NCBI RefSeq assembly: GCF_030913705.1
Contig: NZ_CP133190.1
Span: forward strand, 5,295,501 to 5,359,500
Direction: 5' to 3'
Length of the DNA: 64,000 bases
DNA from: Anaerocolumna sp. MB42-C2
GTDB lineage: Bacteria > Bacillota > Clostridia > Lachnospirales > Lachnospiraceae
This document shows positions 26,273-35,684 of the stretch, one piece after another. The first letter of the stretch is position 1, and each line of letters opens with the position of its first letter. The translations under genes and the position numbers were made by a program. The notes beneath the pieces were generated by a model. The model saw only the letters and a list, made by a program, of their open reading frames with translations. It ran no database searches and was not told where the DNA came from.

Positions 26273-27871
26273 ATGAAAAAAATCTTAACAATTGTTTTTG
26301 CGATTGTCATAGCATTAAACTTTCAGGTACCAACTATGGCCTTTGACATACCAGCCAGCAATAACGTGGATGTTTTTGAGGCTGGAGCTTTTGAGGCGGT
26401 AGACGGCTGGTATATGGGCGAAATTAATGTCGGTTGGCACGGAAATGGCAATAATATAGTCGATGTGGACTGGGTTGGCAATAAGGGCGAGGTCATCGCC
26501 ACGCCATACACAGTAGAGAATAACAAACAAGAAGCAGGCAGACTCGGAATCAAGATAGCGCAGACAACTGAGGAGCAGACGGTTGTATTTACACTGACAA
26601 AGATAAACGGACAAAAGCTTGACACTGCAATTATAGTTCCCGCATTGAACGATGGCCCGATTTCATTCGACATTTTAAGAACCGCGAGCAACCCGGGATA
26701 TTATTATTCCGGCGCTTTGATCGATATGGGTGTTACTTTAACAGCCGGCGCCGTGGATAAAGACACTTTCTTTGCAAAAGCCAGGGTAACCGAATATGAC
26801 GGTAGTGTTCAGGGGACTTTTGGAAACTACGCATGGGATCCTGAAAAAGCGAGTTACGCTCTCGGAGATGGATGGGCCAGATGGAATATTGTTGATGCCT
26901 ATGTTTCGGATGCTAATGGGAACAGAGTCGAGGAAGGGAAATATGTCAAAATTGACATAGAATGGCTGACCAGAACTGAGCCAAGCGGAGCCAGCAGCGC
27001 TAACCGCTATGATGTACCTGCTACCCGTGCCGCGTGGTACACTGCAGGCGGATACATTGCTTTTGCAAACATAGAGCTTGCAATTACACAAAACACAGTA
27101 ATTCCCGGCATAGGCGAGGCGACTTATGTTCAGGGAGAAACAAGGCACGATCCCATATTCGACCGGTTTGAGATCTCGGATGCCCCTGGTGGAGGTAAGT
27201 ATGCGCTGTATACCCCTGATAATGCCGGCGCAGACAATAAAAGGCCGATACTTATCTGGTTCCATGGCACAGGAGAACGCTATCATGGCGCTAACCCGGG
27301 CGGCAATCTCATAGGCAACAGAGCCCTTTCGTTCGCTGGCGAGGAATTTCAGGAGGCCCTTGACGGCTGCTATATCTTGGCTCCGCAATCAACAACGGCC
27401 GGATGGAGCGGCAACCGGCTAAATGATATGGAGCAACTGATCAATACGGTGGTTGCTGAAAATTATATTGATACAGAACGGATTTATGTTGGCGGTCTTT
27501 CAATGGGTACCGGCATGACAATTCCTCTGATAACATCTAATACCGAAAATAAAATTAATTTCGCCGCGGCGATTCTATGTTCCGGAGGCAATTTAAATGC
27601 AGCACAGTCACAGATAATCGCCAGTAAGGGTTTCCCTGTGTATCTTGTTGGCAGCACGTCGGACTCCGCAGCCACCAACCTTCCAACCTCTCTCGGAAAC
27701 CTGTTGGCGGCAGGAGTTAACGCCAAGATGAAGCTGTATCCTGCGGGCCCCGTTTTCGACGGAACCTATTATTATGGTGCTCACGACGCATGGAATTATA
27801 TTTATAACAATATTGTAGCGGACGAGAGCGGCGAGACTATCTTTCAGTGGCTTGCTAATCAGAGCCGGTGA
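26273..27871 (+). CDS. Secreted alpha/beta-hydrolase (esterase/PHB-depolymerase-like)
   Basis: 532 residues. A signal peptide (MKKILTIVFAIVIALNF, cleavage near the TMAFD region) is followed by about 280 residues of beta-rich domain with acidic and aromatic repeats. The hydrolase domain begins near 300: ILIWFHGTGERY oxyanion region, nucleophile elbow GGLSMGTGM near 410, and probable catalytic His in YGAHDAWNYI near 505. It likely de-esterifies polysaccharide side chains or polyesters outside the cell. Base composition is visibly richer in G and C than the flanks, suggesting transfer. Confidence 0.88.
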   Translation: MKKILTIVFAIVIALNFQVPTMAFDIPASNNVDVFEAGAFEAVDGWYMGEINVGWHGNGNNIVDVDWVGNKGEVIATPYTVENNKQEAGRLGIKIAQTTEEQTVVFTLTKINGQKLDTAIIVPALNDGPISFDILRTASNPGYYYSGALIDMGVTLTAGAVDKDTFFAKARVTEYDGSVQGTFGNYAWDPEKASYALGDGWARWNIVDAYVSDANGNRVEEGKYVKIDIEWLTRTEPSGASSANRYDVPATRAAWYTAGGYIAFANIELAITQNTVIPGIGEATYVQGETRHDPIFDRFEISDAPGGGKYALYTPDNAGADNKRPILIWFHGTGERYHGANPGGNLIGNRALSFAGEEFQEALDGCYILAPQSTTAGWSGNRLNDMEQLINTVVAENYIDTERIYVGGLSMGTGMTIPLITSNTENKINFAAAILCSGGNLNAAQSQIIASKGFPVYLVGSTSDSAATNLPTSLGNLLAAGVNAKMKLYPAGPVFDGTYYYGAHDAWNYIYNNIVADESGETIFQWLANQSR

Positions 27872-28007
27872 GTTTAAAGAGCGAATCGCAAAAACCCAGA
27901 AAATCTAAGAAGAAACCAAACCAGAAATCTAAGAATTATTAGAAGAATATAAGGAAAAGAAAGTGATACGGTTTACTACAAGAGAAGAAAAGAATGATTA
28001 TTTGATA

Positions 28008-28053
28008 AAACAGGGGTTTTAAAGTTTTGAATAAACTTTGAAACCCTTGTTTC
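28008..28053 (+). terminator. Terminator-like hairpin
   Basis: A 19-bp stem with two G-U-compatible differences (28008-28027 with 28035-28053) and a 7-nt loop, ending in TTTC-TTG. Probably ends esterase transcription. Confidence 0.65.
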
Positions 28054-28129
28054 TTGTTATTTGGATATTCAATTATTATGCAATAGAAATAATTTATCAT
28101 TAATTTTAACTGTAATTGCCTTAGAATTC

Positions 28130-28592
28130 AAACTAAAATCCCCGCAACCCCTCCCCAATCACAATATCGATTATATCAATGTGAATGGAATATTGGAGAT
28201 ACTTTCGCTTATCAATTAGAGAGTGTTTATGCAAAGGAAAATGGATTATACAAAAGATATTTGATTTTAAGAAAAGTTGATGAGACTATTTGGTGGCGGG
28301 ACATGTGATCCCAATTCTATATGCTCAAATAACAGAGGATGAGAAACTCCCCCAAATAGAAGATGAAATATCCAAATTAAAATATATACAAACAGCTAAT
28401 TGGGAGGGAGGTAAAGTATACTTATTAACAATGATATCTACTTCCAAAAAGGTAATCCCTATTAAACAATTGAAGTATATTGGGAATATAAATCATTTGC
28501 CTTCACCGAATAACGAATTTATCCCGGCAGATAAGATATCTATTCCAGTTTACCGTTGGAAGAATATCGAAAAAGGATTAATTGAAACCTGA
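28130..28592 (+). pseudogene. Frameshifted remnant of an unidentified protein
   Basis: An open frame runs to a stop at 28306-28308 and reads YRLYQCEWNIGDTFAYQLES, then LRKVDETIWW. The sense then continues in another frame from 28299 (GHVIPILYAQITEDEKLPQ to KNIEKGLIET, stop 28590-28592). The two parts look like one protein split by loss of one base near 28297. No start codon or ribosome site was found upstream. The family was not identified. Confidence 0.65.
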
Positions 28593-28950
28593 TCTGCGCC
28601 GGATGGAGTTTCGTAACTATACCGGGAATCAGGTTTGTATGGAATTAGAAATACCGGACGATCAGGTACTTCTAAGTGATGAGGAAATGTAGCATTTTGT
28701 TCTTAATGACAGCTATATCGATAATAGTACAAATGATGAGGAATTTGAGTCTGAGTGTGAATGGTTTGTTAATCTTCCTCAAATTCAGCAAAAAATACTG
28801 AAAAAAAAGTTTTGGGAAAAGATTTTTGATATCTCGCCGCCGATTAATACAGAATGGCATAGGCAAGGGATGTTTATACAAGCCGTTTTCTGGGAACTGC
28901 GCCTGGAGTATGTAGTTACGGTACGGCATTTTATAGGGAAAAAAAAGTAA
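28591..28950 (+). pseudogene. Remnant of a DUF3841-like protein with in-frame stop
   Basis: An open frame reading DLRRMEFRNYTGNQVCMELE is broken by TAG at 28690-28692 and continues in the same frame to TAA at 28948. It ends in EWHRQGMFIQAVFWELRLEY and VRHFIG, which resembles the C-terminal part of DUF3841 proteins. The N-terminal half is missing and the frame starts on the previous remnant's stop codon, suggesting a deletion joined two decayed genes. The family assignment is from memory and moderate. Confidence 0.65.
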
Positions 28951-29207
28951 TTATAGAAATGAAAAATTGTCTGATAAGTAAGAGATTCGGTAAAGTAACT
29001 TTGAATGAAGTACAAAGCTATCATACAGCCACATTGGAAAGCACTTCAGAAATGTCGGAACCGGAAGAATTAGAGCGATAGCTGTCCCACAAACATGGGG
29101 CTTTTATGAGTTGTTAACTATCCAGAAATATGATAGAATAACATCATGGAACAATCGTGTTGCAGGGTGCGTTGACCCTCATTCTTTTCAGAACGGGGGT
29201 GATGCCT

Positions 29208-29297
29208 ATGAAAAATCATTTTGATTTCAAGGATATACTTACTTTTGGTATATTCCTTTTGGCATTGCTTACATTTGTTTTTACGTTTTGTAAGTAG
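29208..29297 (+). CDS. Putative holin-like type I toxin peptide
   Basis: 29-residue peptide, too short for usual gene finders. A short polar start (MKNHFDFKDI) precedes one hydrophobic helix, LTFGIFLLALLTFVFTFC, and a terminal Lys. The QFGLFILALLTLV-like core is characteristic of the holin-like TxpA/BsrG group of type I toxins. GGGGGTGATG just before the ATG is a strong ribosome site. The downstream inverted repeats are where the antisense RNA of such modules usually lies. It would depolarise the membrane if made without its RNA antitoxin. Confidence 0.7.
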   Translation: MKNHFDFKDILTFGIFLLALLTFVFTFCK

Positions 29298-29311
29298 CTA
29301 TACATAGCAAA

Positions 29312-29390
29312 AACCACCCTGGTATACTTGGCGGTTACTGGGTGGCTTTGCTTCTCATTTAACGGTCAAACACCTTGTGGGCGGTTGTTC
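29312..29390. ncRNA. Probable terminator/antisense-RNA region of the type I toxin module
   Basis: Arms CCACCC (29314-29319) and GGGTGG (29340-29345) enclose TATACTTGGCGGTTAC, and a related GGGCGGTTGTTCC follows at 29379. In holin-like toxin loci this region carries the shared terminator and the convergent antisense RNA. The RNA's promoter on the minus strand was not located, so the antitoxin is inferred from arrangement only. Confidence 0.4.
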
Positions 29391-29469
29391 CTTTTCTAAC
29401 CTAAGAATACCACATTTCGATGTGGTTTGTAAAGATGGAAATGAGAAAATATATAAAGGAGCGGTGGAT

Positions 29470-30270
29470 ATGCTCTCTGAAGTGGCTAATTCCCGAAAAA
29501 TATGGACTCCGGTAGAAAGTATTGATATTCTAATTGATAACGTAAGAACAATATTAAGTGGAAATGACTTTACAGTCTATTTATTTGGTTCAATTTGTTA
29601 CGATGATTTTAAACTTGGATGGAGTGATATTGATATACTTATATTAACTGAGAAAACATTATCAGAAAACCAGGCAGAACAATTAGTTAATCTACGGCAG
29701 ACATTATTAGAAGTATATAGGGAAAATCGTTACTTTAGGTCATTTGAGGGCGGGATTTTAAGCATAAATGAATTTCTTAATAAAAAACAAGAGCGGGTTG
29801 TTTATTGGGGAACAAGTGGGCAGAGAATTACAGATAATTATTGCTTTGATGTGTTTTCAACGATGCAGTTAAAAGACTCAGGTATTCTAATTTACGGAAA
29901 CAATATAAGAAATCAAATACAATATCCATCCTATGATGAAATAGTTCAAGCAGTTGCAAATCATTATCGAACAATTCGAAACTATGCTGTTAAGCCAGGT
30001 AGAAATCTATATTCGATCGGATGGATGTTAGATATTGCAAGATGCTTATATACCTTATCTGAAAGAAAAATCATTTCTAAAACAAATGCTGGTTATTGGG
30101 CATTAGAGAAAGGCTTAGTTCCTAATGTAGAGGTGATGAAAAAAGTAATAAAGATAAGAGAAAATCCAATGATGTATAAAGATAAAATAGAAGTTCAAGA
30201 CTGGTCAGAAACGCTTGGACCTATAATACAGGAATTTGCAGATGTGTTAGAAAAAAGACTATTAGTATAA
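29470..30270 (+). CDS. Aminoglycoside-adenylyltransferase-like nucleotidyltransferase
   Basis: 266 residues from the ATG at 29470, with AAAGGAG seven bases upstream; a longer frame to 29377 lacks a site and enters the toxin's antisense region. The Pol-beta nucleotidyltransferase motif is YLFGSICYDDFKLGWSDIDILIL (quoted as GSICYDDF...SDIDILI) near residue 40. The helical C-terminal half resembles AadA/ANT DUF4111 domains. It could adenylylate an antibiotic or another small molecule; resistance is not proven. Confidence 0.82.
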   Translation: MLSEVANSRKIWTPVESIDILIDNVRTILSGNDFTVYLFGSICYDDFKLGWSDIDILILTEKTLSENQAEQLVNLRQTLLEVYRENRYFRSFEGGILSINEFLNKKQERVVYWGTSGQRITDNYCFDVFSTMQLKDSGILIYGNNIRNQIQYPSYDEIVQAVANHYRTIRNYAVKPGRNLYSIGWMLDIARCLYTLSERKIISKTNAGYWALEKGLVPNVEVMKKVIKIRENPMMYKDKIEVQDWSETLGPIIQEFADVLEKRLLV

Positions 30271-30433
30271 TGCGATTTAGGATATTAATGGTGGTATATT
30301 AAAAATCTTCGGATAATCAAAATTCAGAAGGCGTTTTTGGTATTAAATCAACCATCTTAATTTTATTTTGGGGTATCGCTTGGGGATAATTAGTACTTAC
30401 ACTTAAAGAATTTGTATGATTAATGAGGTTAAA

Positions 30434-30862
30434 ATGAAAAAAATTATCGGTTCTTGTATCGGGTTTTTAATAGTTATAATCATATTTGTCATGTTAAAAA
30501 TTACAAATTCTTATACAATTGAAAAAGCCACTGCTAATGGTGATTTTATTACTTATCCCGAACAAATCAATATGGAAAGCTTCAATGAATTTATCACTAA
30601 TGTTAATAATCACGTTAATTCCAAAATACGGATTACAGAATATTCGAAAGAGGGAGTACCTAAAGTAAATGATTTAACTTTCGATAATGATGTTATTGTA
30701 TTGCATTCATTTTATCCTAACAGTTTATTCAATAAAAAGAAAAAAACGGGTGAATATTCAGAGATATATTTTGAAAGTATTGGTGATGATAAAGATATGT
30801 ATTTATTGAATTCAAAACTAGGTACTAAGACTTATATTTGTCAAATCAGGAATTTTAAATGA
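30434..30862 (+). CDS. Membrane-anchored or secreted DUF4362-like protein
   Basis: 142 residues from the ATG at 30434 with GAGG upstream; an in-frame ATG at 30416 is the alternative. One N-terminal hydrophobic segment (IIGSCIGFLIVIIIFVML) anchors or exports it. The rest matches the DUF4362 pattern: KATANGDFITYPEQINMESF, DVIVLHSFYPNS and a final beta-rich tail. No function is known. Alone between the nucleotidyltransferase and a decayed fragment. Confidence 0.7.
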   Translation: MKKIIGSCIGFLIVIIIFVMLKITNSYTIEKATANGDFITYPEQINMESFNEFITNVNNHVNSKIRITEYSKEGVPKVNDLTFDNDVIVLHSFYPNSLFNKKKKTGEYSEIYFESIGDDKDMYLLNSKLGTKTYICQIRNFK

Positions 30863-30863
30863 A

Positions 30864-31031
30864 TTAAACGATAACAGAAGATACGGTATTTTGAGGACAT
30901 ACCTAGAAACACTACAGGATATCGCCGGGGGTAATCTTAACACGAAAATACCTATAAGGGGAGAGGATGACCATTTTGAATATTCAAAGTTACTGTCGGA
31001 ACTTAAGTTGAATAGAAGATTATGGCTGTAG
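30864..31031 (+). pseudogene. HAMP-domain remnant of a sensor kinase
   Basis: 55 codons without a start, reading TYLETLQDIAGGNLNTKIPI then RGEDDHFEYSKLLSEL, which has the spacing of a HAMP linker in a histidine kinase. It is cut off at both ends and lies immediately after the preceding gene's stop. Non-functional relic. Confidence 0.55.
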
Positions 31032-31093
31032 GCAGGAGTTATTGAAAACCGTAAGGTGACGTCCCCTCACGGTTAAGGGATGATTAGAGTTTA

Positions 31094-32449
31094 TTATTTC
31101 ATCTCAAAGGATAACGACCTGCTCTTTTTCATTATTGTCGTTAATACTACAAGGGTTAGAAGCAGTGCAAGCAAATCTGCTAACGGCTGTGCAAATATTA
31201 ACCCGCTGAGGCCAAAGGCACTGTTAAACACAAATAAAATTGGAATATAAAATAATCCTTGTCTGGCAATAGAAAGCAAAAAGGAAGCTTTTCCTTTTCC
31301 CATAGCTTGTACGGTCACAGCACCAACCATTTGAGCACCATATACAGGAAGTGACCACATAAGTCCTAAAAGTATAAAACTACCTTGTGAAATAACATCC
31401 GGCAGAGGTGTAAAAAACGAAATAATCTGATTGGAAAAAAGACCAAAAAGTATAGTTAACACTGTGCCGATGACACTGGTAATCAGCATCCCTTTTTTAA
31501 TAATCTCCTGTACACGGTTATAGTTTTTTGCACCAAAATTATATCCCAGTAACGGTTGACATCCGGCGGCAAATCCCATAAATATATAGGTTCCGATCGT
31601 CATTATCTTGGATGCGACACCTATTCCGGCTACAGTATTATTACCATATGAAACAGCTAAATTATTACATAACATAACAGCCACACCCATAAGTAACTGA
31701 CTGGTTGAAGAGGGGATTCCAATTGAAAATATCTCTCTCCAAATGTCTTTTTCAAAAGAGATATTTTTGAATTTGAATTTAATCATTGATTTATCACGAA
31801 CATAAAATATTATGTAATAAATTAGACCAAATGCATTACCAAGCACAGTTGCAACTGCCGCACCTTGAATTCCCATATGCAGGGTGAAAATAAAAATCGG
31901 ATCCAAAATCGTATTAGCGATTGTACCAATAAGCATACCCATCATGGACACAAGAGCAGAACCTTCGCTTCGCAATAACTGTCCCAAAGCGAAATTGCCC
32001 ATAATAATTGCTGCTCCCAGAAGTAGTACCAGAGAGTAATCTAAAGCAAAGGAATAAGTCTCATCCACTGCCCCTAAAGCATGGACAATCGGAGAAATAA
32101 AGATACTTCCGATGATAGAACACAATATACCTAAACTAATACATATCGTAATACCTGATGAAAGGACTTTGCTTGCCTTATTATAATCTGATTTTCCCAT
32201 ACATCTGGAAATATAAGAAGAAGCACCTGTCCCTATAATTCCTGATAAAGCCATTAATATCATAAACAGCGGTGTAGTTATATTAGCAGCTGCCAGTTGA
32301 TTTTGATCTTCCAGCTTACCAATAAAATATATGTCTATAAGATTATAAAGCAATTGAATCATCATTCCCATAACCATGGGAATAGACATTGTAAATATCG
32401 CCTTGCTGACGGGCGATTTACTTAATAACTGTATTCGTTTTTCATCCAT
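31094..32449 (-). CDS. MATE-family efflux transporter
   Basis: 451 residues from the ATG at 32449, chosen because GAAAGG lies ten bases upstream; an in-frame ATG at 32479 lies within the preceding gene and has no site. Twelve hydrophobic segments in two halves, with LSKSPVSKAIFTMSIPMVMGMM, GTGASSYISRCMGKSDYNKA and GYNFGAKNYNRVQEIIKKG, are typical of the MepA/NorM group. It is downstream of the XRE regulator, which probably controls it. Distinct from the MATE gene at 11.6 kb. Confidence 0.93.
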   Translation of the reverse strand: MDEKRIQLLSKSPVSKAIFTMSIPMVMGMMIQLLYNLIDIYFIGKLEDQNQLAAANITTPLFMILMALSGIIGTGASSYISRCMGKSDYNKASKVLSSGITICISLGILCSIIGSIFISPIVHALGAVDETYSFALDYSLVLLLGAAIIMGNFALGQLLRSEGSALVSMMGMLIGTIANTILDPIFIFTLHMGIQGAAVATVLGNAFGLIYYIIFYVRDKSMIKFKFKNISFEKDIWREIFSIGIPSSTSQLLMGVAVMLCNNLAVSYGNNTVAGIGVASKIMTIGTYIFMGFAAGCQPLLGYNFGAKNYNRVQEIIKKGMLITSVIGTVLTILFGLFSNQIISFFTPLPDVISQGSFILLGLMWSLPVYGAQMVGAVTVQAMGKGKASFLLSIARQGLFYIPILFVFNSAFGLSGLIFAQPLADLLALLLTLVVLTTIMKKSRSLSFEMK

Positions 32450-32456
32450 TTGAATT

Positions 32457-33170
32457 TTACCTTTCTTTTCCTTTGTCATAATGTCTTAATCCATCATTTT
32501 CGGATTCATAATCTCTTAAAATTGTAAGAGCTTTTTCATCAAGACCGCCAAATAAAACAGCAGCTTCAACTTGAGGGTAAATATACTCTGCGTGGGGAAG
32601 CATAATTCTGATTAATTTATAATCAAGTTCACCCTCAAGGATTTTCTGAAATATGATAGATATTGAATTACCATCAAGAAAAGGGATTAAGCGTTCAAGT
32701 AAAGTTTCATTGATTGTGTCATAGGTTGCATTTTCCAACAGTTTAATAACAGTATCATCATTTATGTACTCCGCGAGTGAAACAATACTTGAAATATCTA
32801 TTCCGTGTTTTGCAAGACCTTTCGCCATCTTATCGAGTAAACTTGGCTTTAGCAGCGGTGCGATATTTACAATATCAGATATGCACTGCTTGTCCAAATC
32901 ATCGTATATATCCTGCCCCTCCACAGCACATTCAAGAATGGCGGCTTCCTTTAGTGTCGGATGGCCGGAACTAATAAGTTCATCAAGAGTGATACCAAAT
33001 ACGTCTGCAATTTCAATTAAAATAGATATATCGGGGAAACTATCTCCGCACTCATATTTGGATATTGCCTGGCGAGTCAGGTTAAGCCGTTCAGCAAGCT
33101 CAGATTGAGTCATATCGGCTTTCTTGCGAAGTCTCGAAATATACGCACCAAATCTCTTTATATCGAACAT
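32457..33170 (-). CDS. XRE-family transcriptional regulator
   Basis: 237 residues. The HTH_3 domain fills residues 5-60: FGAYISRLRKKADMTQSELA, LNLTRQAISKYECGDSFPDI. The remaining 170 residues are helical with no recognised domain and may sense a ligand or partner. AGGAGGTG precedes the ATG on the minus strand. It forms a two-gene operon with the MATE exporter, so a drug-responsive switch is likely. Confidence 0.92.
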   Translation of the reverse strand: MFDIKRFGAYISRLRKKADMTQSELAERLNLTRQAISKYECGDSFPDISILIEIADVFGITLDELISSGHPTLKEAAILECAVEGQDIYDDLDKQCISDIVNIAPLLKPSLLDKMAKGLAKHGIDISSIVSLAEYINDDTVIKLLENATYDTINETLLERLIPFLDGNSISIIFQKILEGELDYKLIRIMLPHAEYIYPQVEAAVLFGGLDEKALTILRDYESENDGLRHYDKGKER

Positions 33171-33780
33171 TAAATCACCTCCTGGTACTTAGAATAACTT
33201 AGAAATAGTAGCAAATCAAGCAAAGGATAGTTGCTATTACCAGCTCATTTTATAATTAAGCGTTTTAAAATTAATACAATAAATAAATATCGTATTGATG
33301 TCACTGAATGATAATATGGAGTAGTTAATGTTAAAGCGTATATTGGTAATGTTGGTATAAAAGATGAAATAAAAAATATAGATGCTTTATTCAATTATCT
33401 TTTTGTGTAGTATAATTAAAAAATATTTGCTATAATATTCTTAAACATGATTTAATAAATAGGTGAATTTATGTTGCTAAAAAACGTAAAAATAAATGGT
33501 AAAATTGATTTTATGCTTGTTTAAGGACTTTTAGTAATCAAATGAAGTTAGAGAACCCTGGAACAACTACTAGATAATAAAAATGAGATAAAATTGCGAT
33601 AAGTATTTTAAATTATGTGATTTTATTGCTAGAAAGCAAATGAAGTTATGTTATTCTTGTTAAAGATTATAATATTCACGAAGCACCATTTTAGAGGGTA
33701 TGGGATGCATAATATGGATGATAGAATAGGTGTACTAGAATTCTATTTTAAGAAAATTAACATGGATTTGGTGATTTAAT
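33171..33780. other. 610-base AT-rich gap upstream of the restriction-modification operon
   Basis: No intact gene seen. A 17-codon frame at 33471-33524 (MLLKNVKINGKIDFMLV) sits behind TATAAT at 33431 and resembles the first residues of an amidohydrolase, then stops. Another coding-like tail ends IDALFNYLFV at about 33414. TATAAT at 33668-33673 may serve the vsr operon, but no good -35 accompanies it. The gap probably marks the junction of acquired DNA. Confidence 0.4.
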
Positions 33781-34227
33781 ATGAGAATATACGAAAATGT
33801 AACAGAGCAGCGACGGAAAACAATGAGTCATATCAAAGGTAAGGGTACAAGTATTGAATTAGCGCTTAGCAAGGCTTTGTGGGTAAAAGGATATCGATAT
33901 AGGAAGAATTATAAAGTATTACCTGGATCCCCAGATATTGTTTTGACAAAGTATAAGATAGCAATTTTTTGCGATAGTGAGTTTTTTCATGGTAAAGATT
34001 GGGAAATGTTGAGACGAAAACTAGAAAAAGGTAATAATGCTCAATATTGGGTAAATAAAATTCAAGATAATATGAATCGTGATAATGAAATAGACAAAAA
34101 ATTATTGTTCGCTGGTTGGACGGTAATCCATTTCTGGGGGAAAGATATTCTTAAATGTACGGATGAGTGTGTAAAGGTGATTGAGGAAACTGTTTTTGAT
34201 TTGATGATTTCAGATTATGAATTATGA
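33781..34227 (+). CDS. vsr: Very short patch repair endonuclease (Vsr)
   Basis: 148 residues, normal for Vsr. It nicks 5' of the T in T:G mismatches left when 5-methylcytosine deaminates. Motifs are TEQRRKTMSHIKGKGTSIE, GYRYRKNYKVLPGSPDIVL with the catalytic Asp, CDSEFFHGKDW, and the final WTVIHFWGKDI. The zinc-site cysteines of E. coli Vsr are not obvious, as in many Gram-positive homologues. First gene of the restriction operon. Its presence supports the idea that the partner methyltransferase makes 5-methylcytosine. Confidence 0.95.
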   Translation: MRIYENVTEQRRKTMSHIKGKGTSIELALSKALWVKGYRYRKNYKVLPGSPDIVLTKYKIAIFCDSEFFHGKDWEMLRRKLEKGNNAQYWVNKIQDNMNRDNEIDKKLLFAGWTVIHFWGKDILKCTDECVKVIEETVFDLMISDYEL

Positions 34228-34245
34228 TATAGAGGAAGTGATTTG

Positions 34246-35679
34246 ATGAGTTTTGTTTATGGGAAAGATTATGATGAATCTAATCCTATTAGTATTGAAA
34301 AATATGCACAAAAACTGATTGGAAAAACATTTAATCAGATTTGTGAAGAAGATATAATGGAATTTATGGTAGTCAGATCAAATTTAAATTATGAAGTTGA
34401 TCATGAAAATAAAAATAGAAAAGGTGGCTTGGGTGAACTGGTAGAAGAAAGATTTTTCCATTACCAGACAAATAATAATTCAAATCCAGATTTTGATAAA
34501 GCAGGTGTAGAATTAAAAGTGACACCTTATAAAATCAATCAAAATGGTAGCATATCTGCAAAAGAACGTTTGATTATTACGATGATAGATTATTTTGCTG
34601 TAATTGAAGAAAGATTTGAAAGTAGCCATTTATGGAAAAAAGCTAATTTGATTCTATTAGTCTATTATCTATATCAGCAAGAAATAATGAATCGTCTAGA
34701 CTACAAAATTGGTTATGTAAAATTGTTTACTCCACCTGTTGAAGATATACAGATAATAAAACATGATTTTGAATTGATTGTTGAGAAAATATGTGCTGGA
34801 AAGGCGCATGAACTTTCAGAGGGAGATACTTTATATCTAGGTGCGGCACCTAAAGCTGCATCTTCTAAGGATAGACGAAAACAGCCATGTAGCGATGAAT
34901 TGGCAAAGCCAAGAGCATTTGCATTTAAGAATTCATATATGACATATGTTTTGAATAATTATATTATACCAGGTAAGACGACATATGAACCTATTGTAAA
35001 AGGTAATATTGAGAAATCGTTTGAAGACTATGTAATTGAAAAAATACATGCGTACAGACATTGTAGTGCTGAAGATTTATGTAAGAAATTTAAGATTGAT
35101 TTTAAAAGAAAGCCGAAAAATTTGGAAGCTATGCTTGCATATAGAATTCTTGGGATTAAAGGTAATAAAGCAGAAGAATTTGAAAAAGCAAACATTGTTG
35201 TAAAAACAATTCGTATAGGTAACAACAATAAAATTAAGGAGAGTATGTCCTTTCCTACATTTATGTTTAAAGAACTGATTAAAGAAGAATGGGAAACATC
35301 GACATTTGGTACATATTTAAGCGAGACAAGATTTTTGTTTGTAGTTTATAAATTTGATGAAAATAATATTCTTCGATTAGAAGGGTGTCAATTTTGGAAT
35401 ATCCCATATAATGATTTAGAGGTAGAAGTACATTCTGTATGGAATAAAACGGTACAAGTAATTAAAGAAGGATTGCAAATTACACAAAAGAATGGAAAGA
35501 ATTATAATAATTTTCCGCATGCATCAGATAATAGGGTTTGCCATGTCAGACCACATGCATTGAATGCACAGGATACGTATGAATTGCCGGATGGACGACA
35601 TTATCCCAAACAATGCTTTTGGTTGAATAATTATTATATTATGTCCCAGTTGAACTATGAATTTTTAGAAGAGGAATAA
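34246..35679 (+). CDS. Sau3AI/MutH-type restriction endonuclease
   Basis: 477 residues from the ATG at 34246 (GAGGAAG upstream). The length matches Sau3AI, which cuts at GATC. The N-terminal MutH fold shows GGLGELVEERFF (E64) and NPDFDKAGVELKVTPY, giving D84-x4-E89-x-K91, the spacing of the Sau3AI catalytic triad. The C-terminal half (from about 250) also has MutH-like features and in Sau3AI binds a second site. Follows vsr by 18 bp and precedes the BglII-like gene by 5 bp. Predicted specificity GATC is inference from family. Confidence 0.93.
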   Translation: MSFVYGKDYDESNPISIEKYAQKLIGKTFNQICEEDIMEFMVVRSNLNYEVDHENKNRKGGLGELVEERFFHYQTNNNSNPDFDKAGVELKVTPYKINQNGSISAKERLIITMIDYFAVIEERFESSHLWKKANLILLVYYLYQQEIMNRLDYKIGYVKLFTPPVEDIQIIKHDFELIVEKICAGKAHELSEGDTLYLGAAPKAASSKDRRKQPCSDELAKPRAFAFKNSYMTYVLNNYIIPGKTTYEPIVKGNIEKSFEDYVIEKIHAYRHCSAEDLCKKFKIDFKRKPKNLEAMLAYRILGIKGNKAEEFEKANIVVKTIRIGNNNKIKESMSFPTFMFKELIKEEWETSTFGTYLSETRFLFVVYKFDENNILRLEGCQFWNIPYNDLEVEVHSVWNKTVQVIKEGLQITQKNGKNYNNFPHASDNRVCHVRPHALNAQDTYELPDGRHYPKQCFWLNNYYIMSQLNYEFLEEE

Positions 35680-35684
35680 TAGTT

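Noticed and set aside
26738..27388. 216-codon minus-strand frame inside the esterase gene
   Set aside because: Antisense shadow of a convincing secreted esterase; no start signals or family motifs.
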